Assembly: GCA_051955985.1 (NCBI GenBank)
Contig: JBQCGD010000041.1
Location: 5,148-69,147, forward strand
DNA length: 64,000 bases
Origin: DATKPA01 sp051955985
Lineage (GTDB): Bacteria > Planctomycetota > Phycisphaerae > WQYP01
Direction of reading: 5' to 3'
The notes under the pieces are model-generated. The model was not told the DNA's origin, ran no database searches, and was given only the letters and a program-made list of their open reading frames with translations. The position numbers and the translations under genes are program-made. Shown here piece by piece: positions 9,185 through 20,200 of this stretch. Each line of letters begins with the position of its first letter. Within the stretch, counting starts at the first letter, position 1.

Positions 9185-10875
9185 AGGATCCGCTGCCGTT
9201 GTTGTCGCAGTTGTTTGATGGGACGCTGACGGAGGCGCAGGCGGCGGAGCTGCGCGAAGCGATCAAGAATGATCCGCGTTTTGCGGATGAAGTGGTGATG
9301 GCTGCGGCGCTGCACAGCGACCTGCGGGATTTGCTGGCAGGGGAGCGGGAATTGGGGGCGATACCAAACGAGATTTCAGGCCTTGGGGATGCCCACATTC
9401 TGCCGGCGCTTGCGGAGGAGGAAGAATCGCCGATGCCGCGCCAGGCGCCGGCCAAGCTGCCGTACGTCCGACTGGAGCCGCGCAAGCCGAACCCGGCGCC
9501 GGCGGCGACGAGGAAGGCGGTGGGCTGGCGCACGGTGGCGAAGTGGGGGGGCGGTTTTGCGGTTGCGGCGGGGCTGATGGTGGGGATCGGGGTGGGGATG
9601 TGGATGTACATGAATCGGCCGGTGGCGCGGGTGGCGAACGCGGTGGGGGTGGCATGGGGGACGGGGCAGGAGCCGCTGAAGGCGGGCGATCCGCTGGGCA
9701 AGTCGCGCGTGGCGATCGCGTCGGGGCTGTTGCGGCTGACGTTTACATGCGGCGCATCGGTGGTGGTGGAGGGGCCTGCGGAAATGCAATTGGATTCGGC
9801 GAACAGCATGCGGCTGCTGTCGGGCCGGCTGACGACGGCGGTGCCTCACGATGCGGTGGGGTTCACCGTGGGGACGCCGGCGGCGTCGGTGATCGACCTG
9901 GGGACGGAGGTGGGGATCAAGGTGGCGGAGGACAACCAGACGCACGTAGAAGTCTTTAACGGTCGCGCGAAGGTGGACATGCCGAACGAAGCGGGCACCG
10001 CGACGATGGCGAGCGCCGTGCTGGAACCGGCGATGGCGGTGAACGTGCACGCGCGCGGGACGACGATCGAGAAGGCGTCGCCGCAGCCGCTGGCGTTCAT
10101 CCGGCAGGGAGAGTTTCTGGAACTGGCGAAGGATCCGGGCAATCGGCTGGCCGCGCTACGGACGCTGCGTGCACAATTGCTGCAGGATCCGTCGCTGCTT
10201 GCGTGCTACACGTTCGACAACCAGGGCGAGTCGCCGAACAAATTGATCAACCGGGCGCTGGCGACGGGCAGTGCGCTGGACGGCGTCCTGCAGGGCGCGA
10301 CGTGGGGCCAGGGGCGATTTGCCGGAAAACCGGGGATGCAATTCCAGCAGCACGACAGCTGCGTCGCGGTGAACATACCGGGGGATTTTCGACAGTTGAC
10401 GCTGGCATCGTGGGTGAATTTCGCCGAGCTGGGGAAGGATTTCGGGGTGTTGTTTGCGGCAGACCGTCGGGTGCCGGGGTCTTTCGACTGGAAGTTTGCG
10501 ATTGTGGACGGGGTGACGGAAGTGAACATCGGGGTGGCGGCGGACGTGGGGGGGGCGACGCACTACATTGGGGGCGCCTTTGACGCGACGGGGTTGAAAA
10601 CGGGTTCGTGGCACTTCTGTGTGTTCAATTATGACCTGGACGCGAGGGCGCTGCGTTGCAGCATCGATGGGCGCTGGCTCGGGGCGGTGCCGGGCAAGCG
10701 CATTGACGAGCCGCAGGTGCCGGCCAGGATCGACGCGGCGCGGATCGGAAACGAGAAGCGCCCGATGCCGGACAACCGGGCGTTCCACGGGCGTATGGAT
10801 GAACTGGAGATCTGGACGCGGACCCTGAGCGACGACGAGCTCAATGCGCTGTATCGCGCGGGTGCCGTTCACTGA
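9181..10875 (+). CDS. FecR-domain membrane protein with C-terminal LamG domain (putative sigma regulator)
   Basis: 564 aa from the GTG in the GTGA overlap with the sigma gene; a GTG at 9175 is an alternative. The N-terminal 100 residues (LLSQLFDGTLTEAQAAELRE...) resemble the cytoplasmic anti-sigma-like segment of planctomycete FecR proteins. One membrane helix follows (about 120-140, WGGGFAVAAGLMVGIGVGMW), then a FecR domain (about 180-270, including VGTPAASVIDLGTEVG), then a concanavalin/LamG domain (about 340-555, ending FHGRMDELEIWTRTLSDDE). The layout suggests a cell-envelope sensor whose outer LamG domain binds a glycan or protein and whose inner part controls the coupled ECF sigma factor. 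The control link is inferred from gene coupling and the known FecI/FecR pairing. Confidence 0.85.
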   Translation: MKDPLPLLSQLFDGTLTEAQAAELREAIKNDPRFADEVVMAAALHSDLRDLLAGERELGAIPNEISGLGDAHILPALAEEEESPMPRQAPAKLPYVRLEPRKPNPAPAATRKAVGWRTVAKWGGGFAVAAGLMVGIGVGMWMYMNRPVARVANAVGVAWGTGQEPLKAGDPLGKSRVAIASGLLRLTFTCGASVVVEGPAEMQLDSANSMRLLSGRLTTAVPHDAVGFTVGTPAASVIDLGTEVGIKVAEDNQTHVEVFNGRAKVDMPNEAGTATMASAVLEPAMAVNVHARGTTIEKASPQPLAFIRQGEFLELAKDPGNRLAALRTLRAQLLQDPSLLACYTFDNQGESPNKLINRALATGSALDGVLQGATWGQGRFAGKPGMQFQQHDSCVAVNIPGDFRQLTLASWVNFAELGKDFGVLFAADRRVPGSFDWKFAIVDGVTEVNIGVAADVGGATHYIGGAFDATGLKTGSWHFCVFNYDLDARALRCSIDGRWLGAVPGKRIDEPQVPARIDAARIGNEKRPMPDNRAFHGRMDELEIWTRTLSDDELNALYRAGAVH

Positions 10876-10903
10876 ATTTGGAAGGCGCCCAGCCGGCGCC
10901 GTT

Positions 10904-11042
10904 AAAGGAGAATATCAGCATGCCATGAAGAGGCAATCGGTTGTCGGTCTCGCGGCTGCGGCGCTGCAAGGCGCCGGGGTCGGGAAGTGCGGACGAGCGA
11001 TAGGCATGTTGAGGGCCGGAGGTGTGTGCCTCCGGCTTTTTT
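10904..11042 (+). other. Short untranslated or leader region with strong RBS and terminator
   Basis: An AAAGGAG at 10904-10910 is followed nine bases later by ATG-CCA-TGA, a two-codon reading frame whose stop overlaps a second ATG at 10925. The second frame stays open into the DUF4337 gene but runs through the intrinsic terminator at 11015-11042. It may be a gene remnant, a leader or a small RNA; nothing decides between them. Confidence 0.3.
11015..11042 (+). terminator. Intrinsic terminator after the sigma/FecR operon
   Basis: Perfect 8-bp stem GCCGGAGG/CCTCCGGC (11015-11022 with 11029-11036), six-base loop, then a run of six T and a further T-rich stretch. It would end transcripts from the sigma-FecR operon before the DUF4337 gene. 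Confidence 0.85.
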
Positions 11043-11143
11043 ATTTTTGCGGGGTGGTGCGGAGGAATCGAGAAGAGTGGACGGTTGAGCGGCTTCGGGC
11101 CGATAATGACGACTTCAACAATTACGAAATCCGGAGCCGACCC

Positions 11144-11842
11144 ATGCATGACCCGACCGAGCATGTCCAGGAGCACGTACAGCACACCGCGGTGCATGGC
11201 GAGCATCACGAGGAACACGGGCACGGGCACGGGCCGGGGTGGATCAATGCGGCGGCCCTGACCGCGGCGATCCTCGCGGCGATGGCGGCGATCAGCGGCG
11301 CGCTTTCGAATGGACACCTGACGGAATCGACGCACAAGCGGATCGATTCGAACGACCAGTGGTCGTATTACCAGTCGAAGTCGATCAAGTCGGCGATCAT
11401 CGACACGCAGATGTACGAAGCAAGCCTCGCACATCAGCCGCCGCCGAAGAAGGCGCAGGCCAAGAAGGAAGAGTACGAGGGGGAGTTGCCGGAGATCCAG
11501 AAGCGGGCGAACGCGTTGGTGACGATTTCGGACCAGCACGTGAAGATGCACGAGACGTACGAGACGGCGGAGATGCTGTTCCACATTGCGATTGCGATCG
11601 TGGCGATTGCGGTGGTCGCGAAGCGGCGGTCGTTCTGGTACCTGTCGATGATTGGTGGGGCGGTGGGAGGGTTTTATTTTGCGCGGGCGGCGGCGCTGCC
11701 GGTCAATTCGGAGCCTCCCGAGCCGACGGAGGCGAAGGCGCCGGCCGTTCCGGGTAAGGCAGCCTCCGCTCCTGCGGAACATGGGAATCAGGAGGCGGCG
11801 GCGGAGCATGAGCACGCGCCGGCCTCGGAACCGGCCCATTGA
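11144..11842 (+). CDS. DUF4337-like membrane protein
   Basis: 232 aa. The ATG at 11144 has GGAG eight bases upstream. A His/Glu-rich cytoplasmic head (HVQEHVQHTAVHGEHHEEHG) precedes a first membrane helix (about 31-50, NAAALTAAILAAMAAISGAL). A soluble helical middle part follows, containing the DUF4337-type DQWSYYQSKSIKSAI, then two more membrane helices (about 145-190) and an Ala/Pro/Glu-rich tail. The function of the family is not known. The His-rich head could bind metal, but that is speculation. It sits between an intrinsic terminator and the PEP-CTERM block and appears to be transcribed alone. Confidence 0.8.
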   Translation: MHDPTEHVQEHVQHTAVHGEHHEEHGHGHGPGWINAAALTAAILAAMAAISGALSNGHLTESTHKRIDSNDQWSYYQSKSIKSAIIDTQMYEASLAHQPPPKKAQAKKEEYEGELPEIQKRANALVTISDQHVKMHETYETAEMLFHIAIAIVAIAVVAKRRSFWYLSMIGGAVGGFYFARAAALPVNSEPPEPTEAKAPAVPGKAASAPAEHGNQEAAAEHEHAPASEPAH

Positions 11843-11957
11843 GCGGCGGCCGTTCGCCAAATTGTCGCCGTGCTGCTCGAAGGGGTTGCCTGCAGCCCCC
11901 ATTTTCCCCATTTCACAGCGTGGCTGGGCCGCAATTTAGGGGCTTTTCCGAAAGTTA

Positions 11958-11986
11958 TTGACACTGTTCGGGGCTGGAAGTACATA
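11958..11986 (+). promoter_or_regulatory. Sigma-70-type promoter for the first PEP-CTERM gene
   Basis: Consensus -35 TTGACA at 11958-11963, a 17-base spacer, and a -10-like TACATA at 11981-11986. This leaves a 5' leader of about 107 bases before the ATG at 12100. Confidence 0.55.
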
Positions 11987-12099
11987 CTCTTTGCGGAGCC
12001 TCATTTCCGCGAGGAAAGACGCTCCACCTGCCACACCTCGGACGGTGTCGTACCTCCCTTATTTCCAGTTCCACGAAGTTGCCATGAAAGGAGAAGGTC

Positions 12100-15000
12100 A
12101 TGGCGTCCCGGTCTCATCGGTGCATTCTCGCAATGGCCACTGCGGTTGTACTGGCGGCGGGGATGAACTCCGCCCGGTCTGATACAGGCATCACGGATGA
12201 CAATTACATCGGATGGAACACGACGTGGTCAGATCCGACTGCGTGGTCAAAGGGAATGCCGCCGACATTCATGGACAACGTGTTGATCCTGCCGACGGTG
12301 TACGGCGGGACCAATACGCTGACGCTGGACACGAGCGCGCAGGTGAACAACGTGATCCTAGGCGCCAACGGCGGCGGCACCGCCACGCTGGCGCTCCAGG
12401 GCGGCCCGCTTTCGGCCAATTCAATCTCCATCCTGAGCAGCGGACGCATCACCGGCATGGGCATCCTGCAGGGCGCGATCAACAACGCCGGCGTCATCAC
12501 CACCAGCGACGGTATCAATTTCTTCTTCAGCGGAACATCCGCCAATGCGGGCACCATGATCGCGACCGGCGCCAGCAGCCTCCAGTTGAACGGCTCCGGC
12601 AACAACGCGATGCTAGACAACACCGGCGGCACCATTGCGGCCACGGGCAACCTCACGAACAACAGTATTTCTGTTTCCAACCTGACGATTGTCGGCGGAA
12701 ACCTGACGGCGAGCGGGTCGAACTCCACGGTCTGGGTGACGGGCACCAGTTCGCTGGCGGGCGTGACGATCTCGGGGGCGTTCAGAAGCATCGCCTCCTT
12801 GTCGCTGCAGGATGTGACGTTTGCCTCGGGGAATTACACCCAGGGCAGCACCGTGAGCCTCGCGGGAACGATCGTGAACAACGGGAACTGGACCTCGAGC
12901 GGGGGCCCTACCTCCATTGACTCTCCGGTGGCCATCAATGGAAACGGGACCGTTACGCTGATGAACGTGACGTGGGGTTCGACAAACCCGGCGGCTTCGC
13001 TTTCGATCGGTGCGGGGCAGACGATCACCGGGAGCGGGGCCATCGGCTATTCTGCGCTGAAGAATGCCGGCACGATCAGGGCCAACGGCACTTCCGCGCT
13101 GACGCTGGTGGGAGCGTACGGCGGCACGCTGACCAATACGGGCACGCTGTCGGCGATCAACGGAAATACGCTGTCGCTCGCCGGGTCGAATACCACGATC
13201 TACAACTACGGCGGGACGATTTCGGCAACAGGCGCCGGCAGCGGCAACATTCCGAGCACCGTCGATATCGGGCAGGTGAACTTGCTCGGCGGGCAGCTCT
13301 CGACGGATGCGGGCGGCCGCATTTTCATCAGCGGGCAGGCCGTGCTTACCGACCTGACGATCAGCGGCAATCTTCTCGCCAACGGCGCCGCGACCTTCAA
13401 CAACGTCGCGTTCAATGGCCAGGTGACGCAGTTCGTCACGAGCATTCTGAACGGCACGATCACCAACAATGCAAACTGGACGGCAAATTCCTCGCTGCAG
13501 GTGATCGGGGCGGTGTCTCTCGCCGGCAACGGCACCCTGACGCTGAACAATTCGGGCATCACGGCGACGACCGTCGCGTCGCTCACCATCGGCGCGGGGC
13601 AGACCGTCGCCGGCAGCGGCACCATTGCCGCCGGTCCCCTCGTCAACAGCGGGACCCTCCGGGCCAACGGTTCAAGCCCGCTCAGCATCAATTTATACAA
13701 CAGCAGCAACAGCAGCCTTCCGGTGCTGATCAACAACGGCACGATCCAGGCGGCCAATGCCACCCTCTCGATCAACGGCGGGTTCAACAGCCTCGTTTAC
13801 AATTCGGGCGGCCTGCTTTCCGCGACCGGCAGCGCCGGCAACCTCGCGCTCTCCTGCCTCACCATCAACGGCGGACAGCTTGCGACCGATAACCTCGCCC
13901 AGGTCTCGCTCAACAGCGTCACGCTCGCCAATGTGACGGCAACCGGCAACTTTGTGGGGAACAGTTGCGTTTCCCTGCAGAACGTCACCCTTGCCGGCAA
14001 TTACACGCAGCCTTTCGGGACCACGACGCTTGCGGGCATCAATACCCTGAACGGGAACGCCACGATCAACCAGGTGGCGCTCGGCTCTCCGGTCACGATC
14101 AACGGGAACGGCACCGTGACTCTCACGGGCGGTCTGATCAACAGCAACAGCACGGCTTCGCTCACCCTCTCCGCGGGTATGACGTTGACCGGCAACGGCA
14201 CGATTCCCAGCTACATCCCCGTCACGAACGCCGGCACGCTCCTGGCGACGGGCCAGGCAGTGTTCCACGTCAACACCGGTCTGTTCACCAATGGCGGCGC
14301 CATCTCCGCGACCGGCGGCGGCGATGTCGAGTTCGTCGGCTCGTCCGGAGTCTTGAACAACTACGGCGGCACGATCTCCGCGACCGGAGCCGCATCGCCG
14401 CAGGGACCGGCTTCCCTCGTGAACATTTCCAATTATGCCGTCAGCGGCGGGCAGATCGTCACCGATGCACTCGGCTCCATCCACGTCGCCGGCAGCACGA
14501 CGCTCAATGACGTGCAGGTGAACGGAAATGTGTTGATCACCGGCTTCGGCTCCTTCACCGATGTGACGCTTGCCGGCAACATTACGCAGTCCAGCAGCTT
14601 CACGCTTGCCGGCGCGATCACCAACAATGCCAACTGGAACGTCACCTCCGGCTTCGGCGGGAACATCGCCGGAAAGGTGCTCCTGGGCGGCAACGGCACG
14701 CTGACGCTCAGCGGCACAAGCATTCAGTCCACCTCTTCTTCCGCGAGCCTCACGATCGGTGCCGCGCAGACCCTTCTTGGAAAAGGCCAGATTTCCGTCG
14801 GCACCAATCTCGCCCTTGCCAATCTCGGCACGATCAATGCCAACACCTCCGGCAGCTTCAACATCACGATCAACAGCAACGGCAACATGAGCGTTCCCTC
14901 GATGATCAATGCCGGCACGCTGGCCGCGAGCAACGGGGGCAATCTCAGTATTAACGGCTCCGGTGTTAACAGCATTTTCCTCCTGAACTCCGGCGGGACG

Positions 15001-17142
15001 ATCTCCGCGACCGGCAGCAATGGCGGCTTTCACAGCAACGCATCGATCTATGGGCTCACTCTGTACGGCGGGCAGATCGTGACCGATGGCGTCGACGCGA
15101 TCACGCTCAATTCCGTCGCCCTGCAGAACGTGCAGGTGTCGGGCAGGATCGTGCTTGCCGATTCCGGCTCGATGCTCAACACCACGCTTTCCGGCAATAT
15201 CACTTCGAACGGCGGCGTCTCGACCACGCTTTACGGCGGCATCACCAACAACGCCCTGTGGAGCGTCAATGGGGGAGCCATCCTCTTCTCCGGTTCGCAG
15301 ACGCTGGCCGGCAACGGCACCATCGCCCTCCTCGGCGGCACGCTCAATTCCAATCTCTCCGTACTCACGCTCACCCTTCCAGCCACCCAGAGCATCAAGG
15401 GGTACGGCAATATCGGCAGCAATGCCTACGGCCTTGGAATCAACAACGCCGGCCTGATCGCGGCGATGCCGAAGCCCGCGGGCAACATCACCAGCTTTTC
15501 GCCTCTCAACCTGAACCTGCCGGCAAACGTCCTTTCGATCAACAGCGGCAACCTTTCCGCCCTCGGCGGCTCCACGCTGAAACTCGCCGGCAACTTCGGG
15601 TCGATGCTGGACAACACCGGCGGCACGATTTCCGCCACCGGCGCCGCTTCCGGAAATTCCCTCTACAGCCAGGTGAACATTTCCAATCTCGCCATCACCG
15701 GCGGCACGCTCCTGACCGATAGCGACGGCTCCATCCATTTCCAGGGCGGGGTGAATCTCGCCGGCCTGAACGCCTCCGGCAACCTGGTCGCCAACAGCGG
15801 CAATCTCGGCTTGCGCAATGTGACGCTGGGCGGGAACCTCACGCAGTTCGGCGGAACTTCCACAGTGTTCACCGGCGGCGTGACCAACAACGCCAACTGG
15901 ACGCTCTCCGGTGGATCAAGCCTGGCCGTCGCGGGCGCCCAGACCATCAAAGGCACGGGCAACCTCTTCTTAAACGGCGCATCCATCGGGACGGCTGTCG
16001 GCGCCGGCATGCCCAACTTCAGCGTTCTCACCAATGCGGGCGGCTCGGTCATCCAGGGGACGGGCACCATCGGCGATCTGAACATGGCGGCGATCTTCAA
16101 CTTCGGCCTGATCGACGCCAACAGCACCTCGCCGCAGGCACTCAACTTCGCGGCGCCCCTGACGAACAACGGTGATCTTTCCGTCGAGCCCTTCTGCTTC
16201 ATGACCATCAACGCACCGTTCAATGCCGGGAGCGGCATCATTCACAACAACGGCACGCTCACGATCAATGGACCGGTCACCGGGCCGATCAACCAAGTGG
16301 GCAACGGCACGCTGATCATCAATCCGGCGATCAACACGATGGCAGCCTCCTCGCTGGGAAATGCGCTCGTGCTTTTCAACGCGAGCGGCAACGCGATCTC
16401 CACGGCGACGGGAAACGCCACGCTCATCGTTGCCGCGGGAACTGCGGATGCCCCGGGCCTCGTCTCCGATGGTCTCAAGCTCAATACGCTTACCGTCAAC
16501 GGCGCCGTGGAGATTCGCCCGAACGGCAGTTCCTCCGGAACCTCCACGCTCCAGCACCTCATTCTTGCCGGCAACCCGGGCGGCTGGACCGGCGCTCTCG
16601 ACCTGACCAACAACGACCTGGTGGTTGAAATCACCTCCGGTTCAACGCTTTCAGTCCTGCTTGATCAGGTGGCCTTCGGCGCCGCTTCCGCCGGCGGCCC
16701 CGCAGCCCGCGCCGGGATTTTCACCTCGTTGACGGGCATGGGAATCGCGGTGATCGACAACTCCTCGCTGCCCACCCCGCTGACCAGTTTCGGCGGCGTG
16801 CCGGTGGATGCGAATTCCGTCCTCCTCGCCGGCGCGTTCCTTGGCGACTCCAACCTTGACGGGCATGTGGACCTTTCCGACCTTTCCGTGGTGCTGAATC
16901 ATTTTGGTCAATCCACGGGCAGTTGGCTTGCCGGCAATTTCGATCACGCGCCGACCGTCGATCTGACGGATCTTTCGTGTGTGTTGAACAACTTTGGACG
17001 GGCAGCGTCCATGGTCGGGGTGTCCACCGCGGAAGCGGGGGCCGTTCCCGCACCGGAACCGGCGAGCCTCTTGGCGTTGGCCGCGGCGCCGCTTTTCCTG
17101 CTGCGCCGCCGCCGTGAAAGCGGGTGCAAGAGTGGCATTTGA
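12100..17142 (+). CDS. Giant PEP-CTERM surface protein with about six internal beta repeats
   Basis: 1680 aa; AAAGGAG upstream and a signal peptide (MASRSHRCILAMATAVVLAA) fix the start. Most of the protein is Gly/Asn/Thr/Ser-rich beta-strand sequence in about six imperfect repeats of roughly 185-210 residues. Each repeat carries a TISATG-like strand, and several carry SLTIGAGQTI, typical of secreted beta-helix adhesins. The C-terminus has the shared cassette: a WTGALDLTNNDLVVEI linker, a dockerin-like pair of Asp-loops near residue 1582 (GDSNLDGHVDLSDLS, then HAPTVDLTDLS), and the anchor PAPEPASLLAL...LRRRR near residue 1652. PEP-CTERM proteins are cut by an exosortase in the inner membrane and passed to the cell surface or extracellular matrix. 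It is the first and largest of the eight. Confidence 0.88.
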   Translation: MASRSHRCILAMATAVVLAAGMNSARSDTGITDDNYIGWNTTWSDPTAWSKGMPPTFMDNVLILPTVYGGTNTLTLDTSAQVNNVILGANGGGTATLALQGGPLSANSISILSSGRITGMGILQGAINNAGVITTSDGINFFFSGTSANAGTMIATGASSLQLNGSGNNAMLDNTGGTIAATGNLTNNSISVSNLTIVGGNLTASGSNSTVWVTGTSSLAGVTISGAFRSIASLSLQDVTFASGNYTQGSTVSLAGTIVNNGNWTSSGGPTSIDSPVAINGNGTVTLMNVTWGSTNPAASLSIGAGQTITGSGAIGYSALKNAGTIRANGTSALTLVGAYGGTLTNTGTLSAINGNTLSLAGSNTTIYNYGGTISATGAGSGNIPSTVDIGQVNLLGGQLSTDAGGRIFISGQAVLTDLTISGNLLANGAATFNNVAFNGQVTQFVTSILNGTITNNANWTANSSLQVIGAVSLAGNGTLTLNNSGITATTVASLTIGAGQTVAGSGTIAAGPLVNSGTLRANGSSPLSINLYNSSNSSLPVLINNGTIQAANATLSINGGFNSLVYNSGGLLSATGSAGNLALSCLTINGGQLATDNLAQVSLNSVTLANVTATGNFVGNSCVSLQNVTLAGNYTQPFGTTTLAGINTLNGNATINQVALGSPVTINGNGTVTLTGGLINSNSTASLTLSAGMTLTGNGTIPSYIPVTNAGTLLATGQAVFHVNTGLFTNGGAISATGGGDVEFVGSSGVLNNYGGTISATGAASPQGPASLVNISNYAVSGGQIVTDALGSIHVAGSTTLNDVQVNGNVLITGFGSFTDVTLAGNITQSSSFTLAGAITNNANWNVTSGFGGNIAGKVLLGGNGTLTLSGTSIQSTSSSASLTIGAAQTLLGKGQISVGTNLALANLGTINANTSGSFNITINSNGNMSVPSMINAGTLAASNGGNLSINGSGVNSIFLLNSGGTISATGSNGGFHSNASIYGLTLYGGQIVTDGVDAITLNSVALQNVQVSGRIVLADSGSMLNTTLSGNITSNGGVSTTLYGGITNNALWSVNGGAILFSGSQTLAGNGTIALLGGTLNSNLSVLTLTLPATQSIKGYGNIGSNAYGLGINNAGLIAAMPKPAGNITSFSPLNLNLPANVLSINSGNLSALGGSTLKLAGNFGSMLDNTGGTISATGAASGNSLYSQVNISNLAITGGTLLTDSDGSIHFQGGVNLAGLNASGNLVANSGNLGLRNVTLGGNLTQFGGTSTVFTGGVTNNANWTLSGGSSLAVAGAQTIKGTGNLFLNGASIGTAVGAGMPNFSVLTNAGGSVIQGTGTIGDLNMAAIFNFGLIDANSTSPQALNFAAPLTNNGDLSVEPFCFMTINAPFNAGSGIIHNNGTLTINGPVTGPINQVGNGTLIINPAINTMAASSLGNALVLFNASGNAISTATGNATLIVAAGTADAPGLVSDGLKLNTLTVNGAVEIRPNGSSSGTSTLQHLILAGNPGGWTGALDLTNNDLVVEITSGSTLSVLLDQVAFGAASAGGPAARAGIFTSLTGMGIAVIDNSSLPTPLTSFGGVPVDANSVLLAGAFLGDSNLDGHVDLSDLSVVLNHFGQSTGSWLAGNFDHAPTVDLTDLSCVLNNFGRAASMVGVSTAEAGAVPAPEPASLLALAAAPLFLLRRRRESGCKSGI

Positions 17143-17297
17143 CCCCGGCGGAGCGGCAGCAATTCGCGAAAGAAAAAGTTCGAATCAGGCTCTTCTCATG
17201 CTATAAACAGAAACTTGGCACGAAGCGGCCGGCGGAGGCCCCGGTCTGGGTGATGCGGCCGGCGAATCGGAATGTGTCCAACTGACGGAGGGGTCCC

Positions 17298-20200
17298 ATG
17301 TACAGCACAAATCGCTCGCGTTTTCTGTTGGCTGCTGTCGTTGCCGCCGCCGCTGCGCTTCCGCAGATCAGCGCTCACGCTGCGGGTCCGGCATCGCTGC
17401 TCTGGACAGGGGGCTCCAACGCATGGGACACGGTTTCGCCGCGCTGGCAGCTTGCCGCGCCCAACGACACGGTCTGGAACAACACCACGGATGCCGCAAC
17501 CATCGCGGCCTTCAACACCGCAGGAAACGTGTCGATCATTGCCGGGGGCATCACCGCCGGCGGGCTGAATTTTCAGGCGGGTGCCAGCGGCATCGTGCTG
17601 AACGGACCAGGCACGCTGACGCTCACCGCCGGCAACGTGACCGTCGCGGCCGGCGCCAACGCCACGATCAACGCCCCACTTGCCACGCCTGCGGGCCTCT
17701 CTCTCCAGGGCGGCGGCACGCTCACCGATGCCACTGATTTCTCCGGCAATCTCACCCTCACCGCGGGAATCTTCAACACGCCGAGCGCGACGAACCTCGG
17801 CAACGGCGGCACGAACACCGTCTCCCTGGCGAACGCCGTCTCCGCGTGGAACATCGCCGGGCTCCTGGAACTCGGCTCCTCCGGCGGCACGGCCTCCGCC
17901 AATGTCACCGCCGGTGCAACCCTGCACACCAACACCCTGACGCTCGGCGCCTCGGGGGGAACCGGCTCGATTTCCCTTTCCGGCGCTGGATCCACCCTGA
18001 CCATGGACGATATCGCTTACATCGGCGGCAATGATCTCTCCGCCGGTGTCGGCAACATCACCGTCTCCGGCGCGGCCCAGGTGATTTCCTCCCGCACCAT
18101 CATTGCCGGCCTGACCGGCTCCACCGCATCCGTCACCCTTTCGGGCGCCAACACCACCTGGGCGATCGGCCCCTCCTTCGGCAACGCCCTCTTCGTCGGA
18201 AGCCCCGGCGCCCAGGGCGCCGGTGGCGGCGGCAACGGCTCTCTTTCGATCCTCGCCGGCGCTCATCTCACCCAGGACAGCGCCGGCGGCGAACCAATCA
18301 TCTACATCAGCGGCGATTCCTTACACCCCGGCGCCGTTACCGTCAGCGGCACCGGTTCGCTCCTCCAGGCCGGCGAGTCCCTGAACGTCGGCTGGACCGG
18401 CCCCGCGCACCTCGATCTTTCCAGCGGCGGCGCCGCCGTCGTCGGCAGTGCAACGCCCGTCGCCAACACGCTCGTCGTCGACAACTTCTCCGGCCTCACC
18501 GGCGCCGGCACCGTCAACGGCGACGTGATCAACAGCGGCAACTTCTCGCCCGGCACCTGGGCGCTGCTCTATTCCATCCCCGGCGAATTCTCGAGCCGCA
18601 CCTTCGCCATCAATGGCAACTACACCCAGACCACTTCGGGCTACTTCTCGGCGGTCATCGACGGCACCTCCGCTTCCACGAACACGCGGCTGCTTGTCAG
18701 CGGAACCGCCAGTTTCGCCGGCACTTTCTTTGCCGATTTCACCGGCACGGTCGCCGGTAACACCACCTACTCGATTTTCAACGCCGGCGCCTACTCCGGT
18801 TCTTTTGATGCCGCCTTCGCGTCCGGCCTCGATGCCCCCTTCTACGCCGACCTCTCCAACCTCACCGTCAACGGCACACTCAAGATCATCGATACCAGCA
18901 TCTTCTGGACCAACACCGCGGGCGGTTCATGGCAGGGCACCGGGAACTGGAGCACCAGCGCCACGCCCACCTCGATGCAGTCCCCCGTTTTCAACTCCCC
19001 CGGCGCCTCGTTTACCGTCGCCCTCTCCGCCGATGCCACCGTTTTCAGCACCATCTTCCGCAACGGAAATGTGACGCTGAATCTCGGCGGACACACCCTG
19101 ATCTCCAACGTGCCGGCACCCCTCGACAACCAGACCACGGCCGTCGTCGCCGTCGGTGATCTCGCCGGCACCAGCGCCAACGTCACTCTTTCCAATGGCA
19201 CCGTCGACGTGCTCAATGGAAATGTCACCGTCGGCGGCTCCGGCAACGGGTCCCGTGTCGCCGGCGCCGGCAGCTTCATCAACGCCAACACCATCGTCCT
19301 CGGCCAGCACCCGAGCGGTTCCGGCCGGCTCTCCGTCCTCGCAAACGCCACCCTCAACGCATCTTCAGACATGTACGTCGGCAACGACGGCAGCGGCACC
19401 GTCACCCAGTCCGGCGGCGCCGTTTCCGCCAACGACCTCTTCCTCGCTTACGATCCCGCTAGCAGCGGCAATTACACCCTCACCGGCGGCACCCTCACCG
19501 CCAACCTCGAAATCCAGGCTGATGACGACGGCGCCGTTTCCGTCTTCACCCAATCCGGCGGTACCCACACTGTCAACGGCGACCTCCAACTCGCCGGTTT
19601 CGACGCCAACAGCCGCGCCACCTATACCCTTTCCGGCACCGGCATTCTCTCGGTGTCCGGCGATTTGGATGTCGGTGAATCGGGTTCCGCTTCCTTCTTC
19701 CAGGCCGGCGGCAGCGCAACCATCGGGCAGCATCTTCTGCTCGTCCCCGCCAGCGGACAGACCTCGCTCTATTCGCTCCAGGGCGGCCCTCTTGGCACCG
19801 CGTCATTGAGCGTCGGCAGCGGCGGCACCTTCACGCAATCGGGCGGCACTCTCGCGCTCACGGACACCCTCCACATCACCGGCGGATCCGTTTCCCTCGG
19901 CGGCAGCCAGGCGACTTACACCTTCCCCACCCTTTCCATCAGCGGCGGTTCGCTGTCGCTTTCCGGGCTCAAGTCCGTGGTGACCTCCAATTACCAAATG
20001 GAAGGCAGCGCCAACGCATGGACCGGCTTGATCGATGTGGGCGTCGGCAAACTCCTCGTTTCCGACTCCCTCACCCACGGCACCACCTTGGCCGACCTGC
20101 AAAACCAGGTCGCCTTCGCCCGGACCTCCGACCAGGGCATCACCAGCTCCGCCCTTCCCGCACACATGGGGCTCGCGGTCCTGGACAATGCCGTCCTTCA

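Noticed and set aside
10844..11143. Extension of the DUF4337 gene to 10844
   Set aside because: The added 100 codons cross the end of the FecR gene and an intrinsic terminator; the ATG at 11144 has its own RBS.
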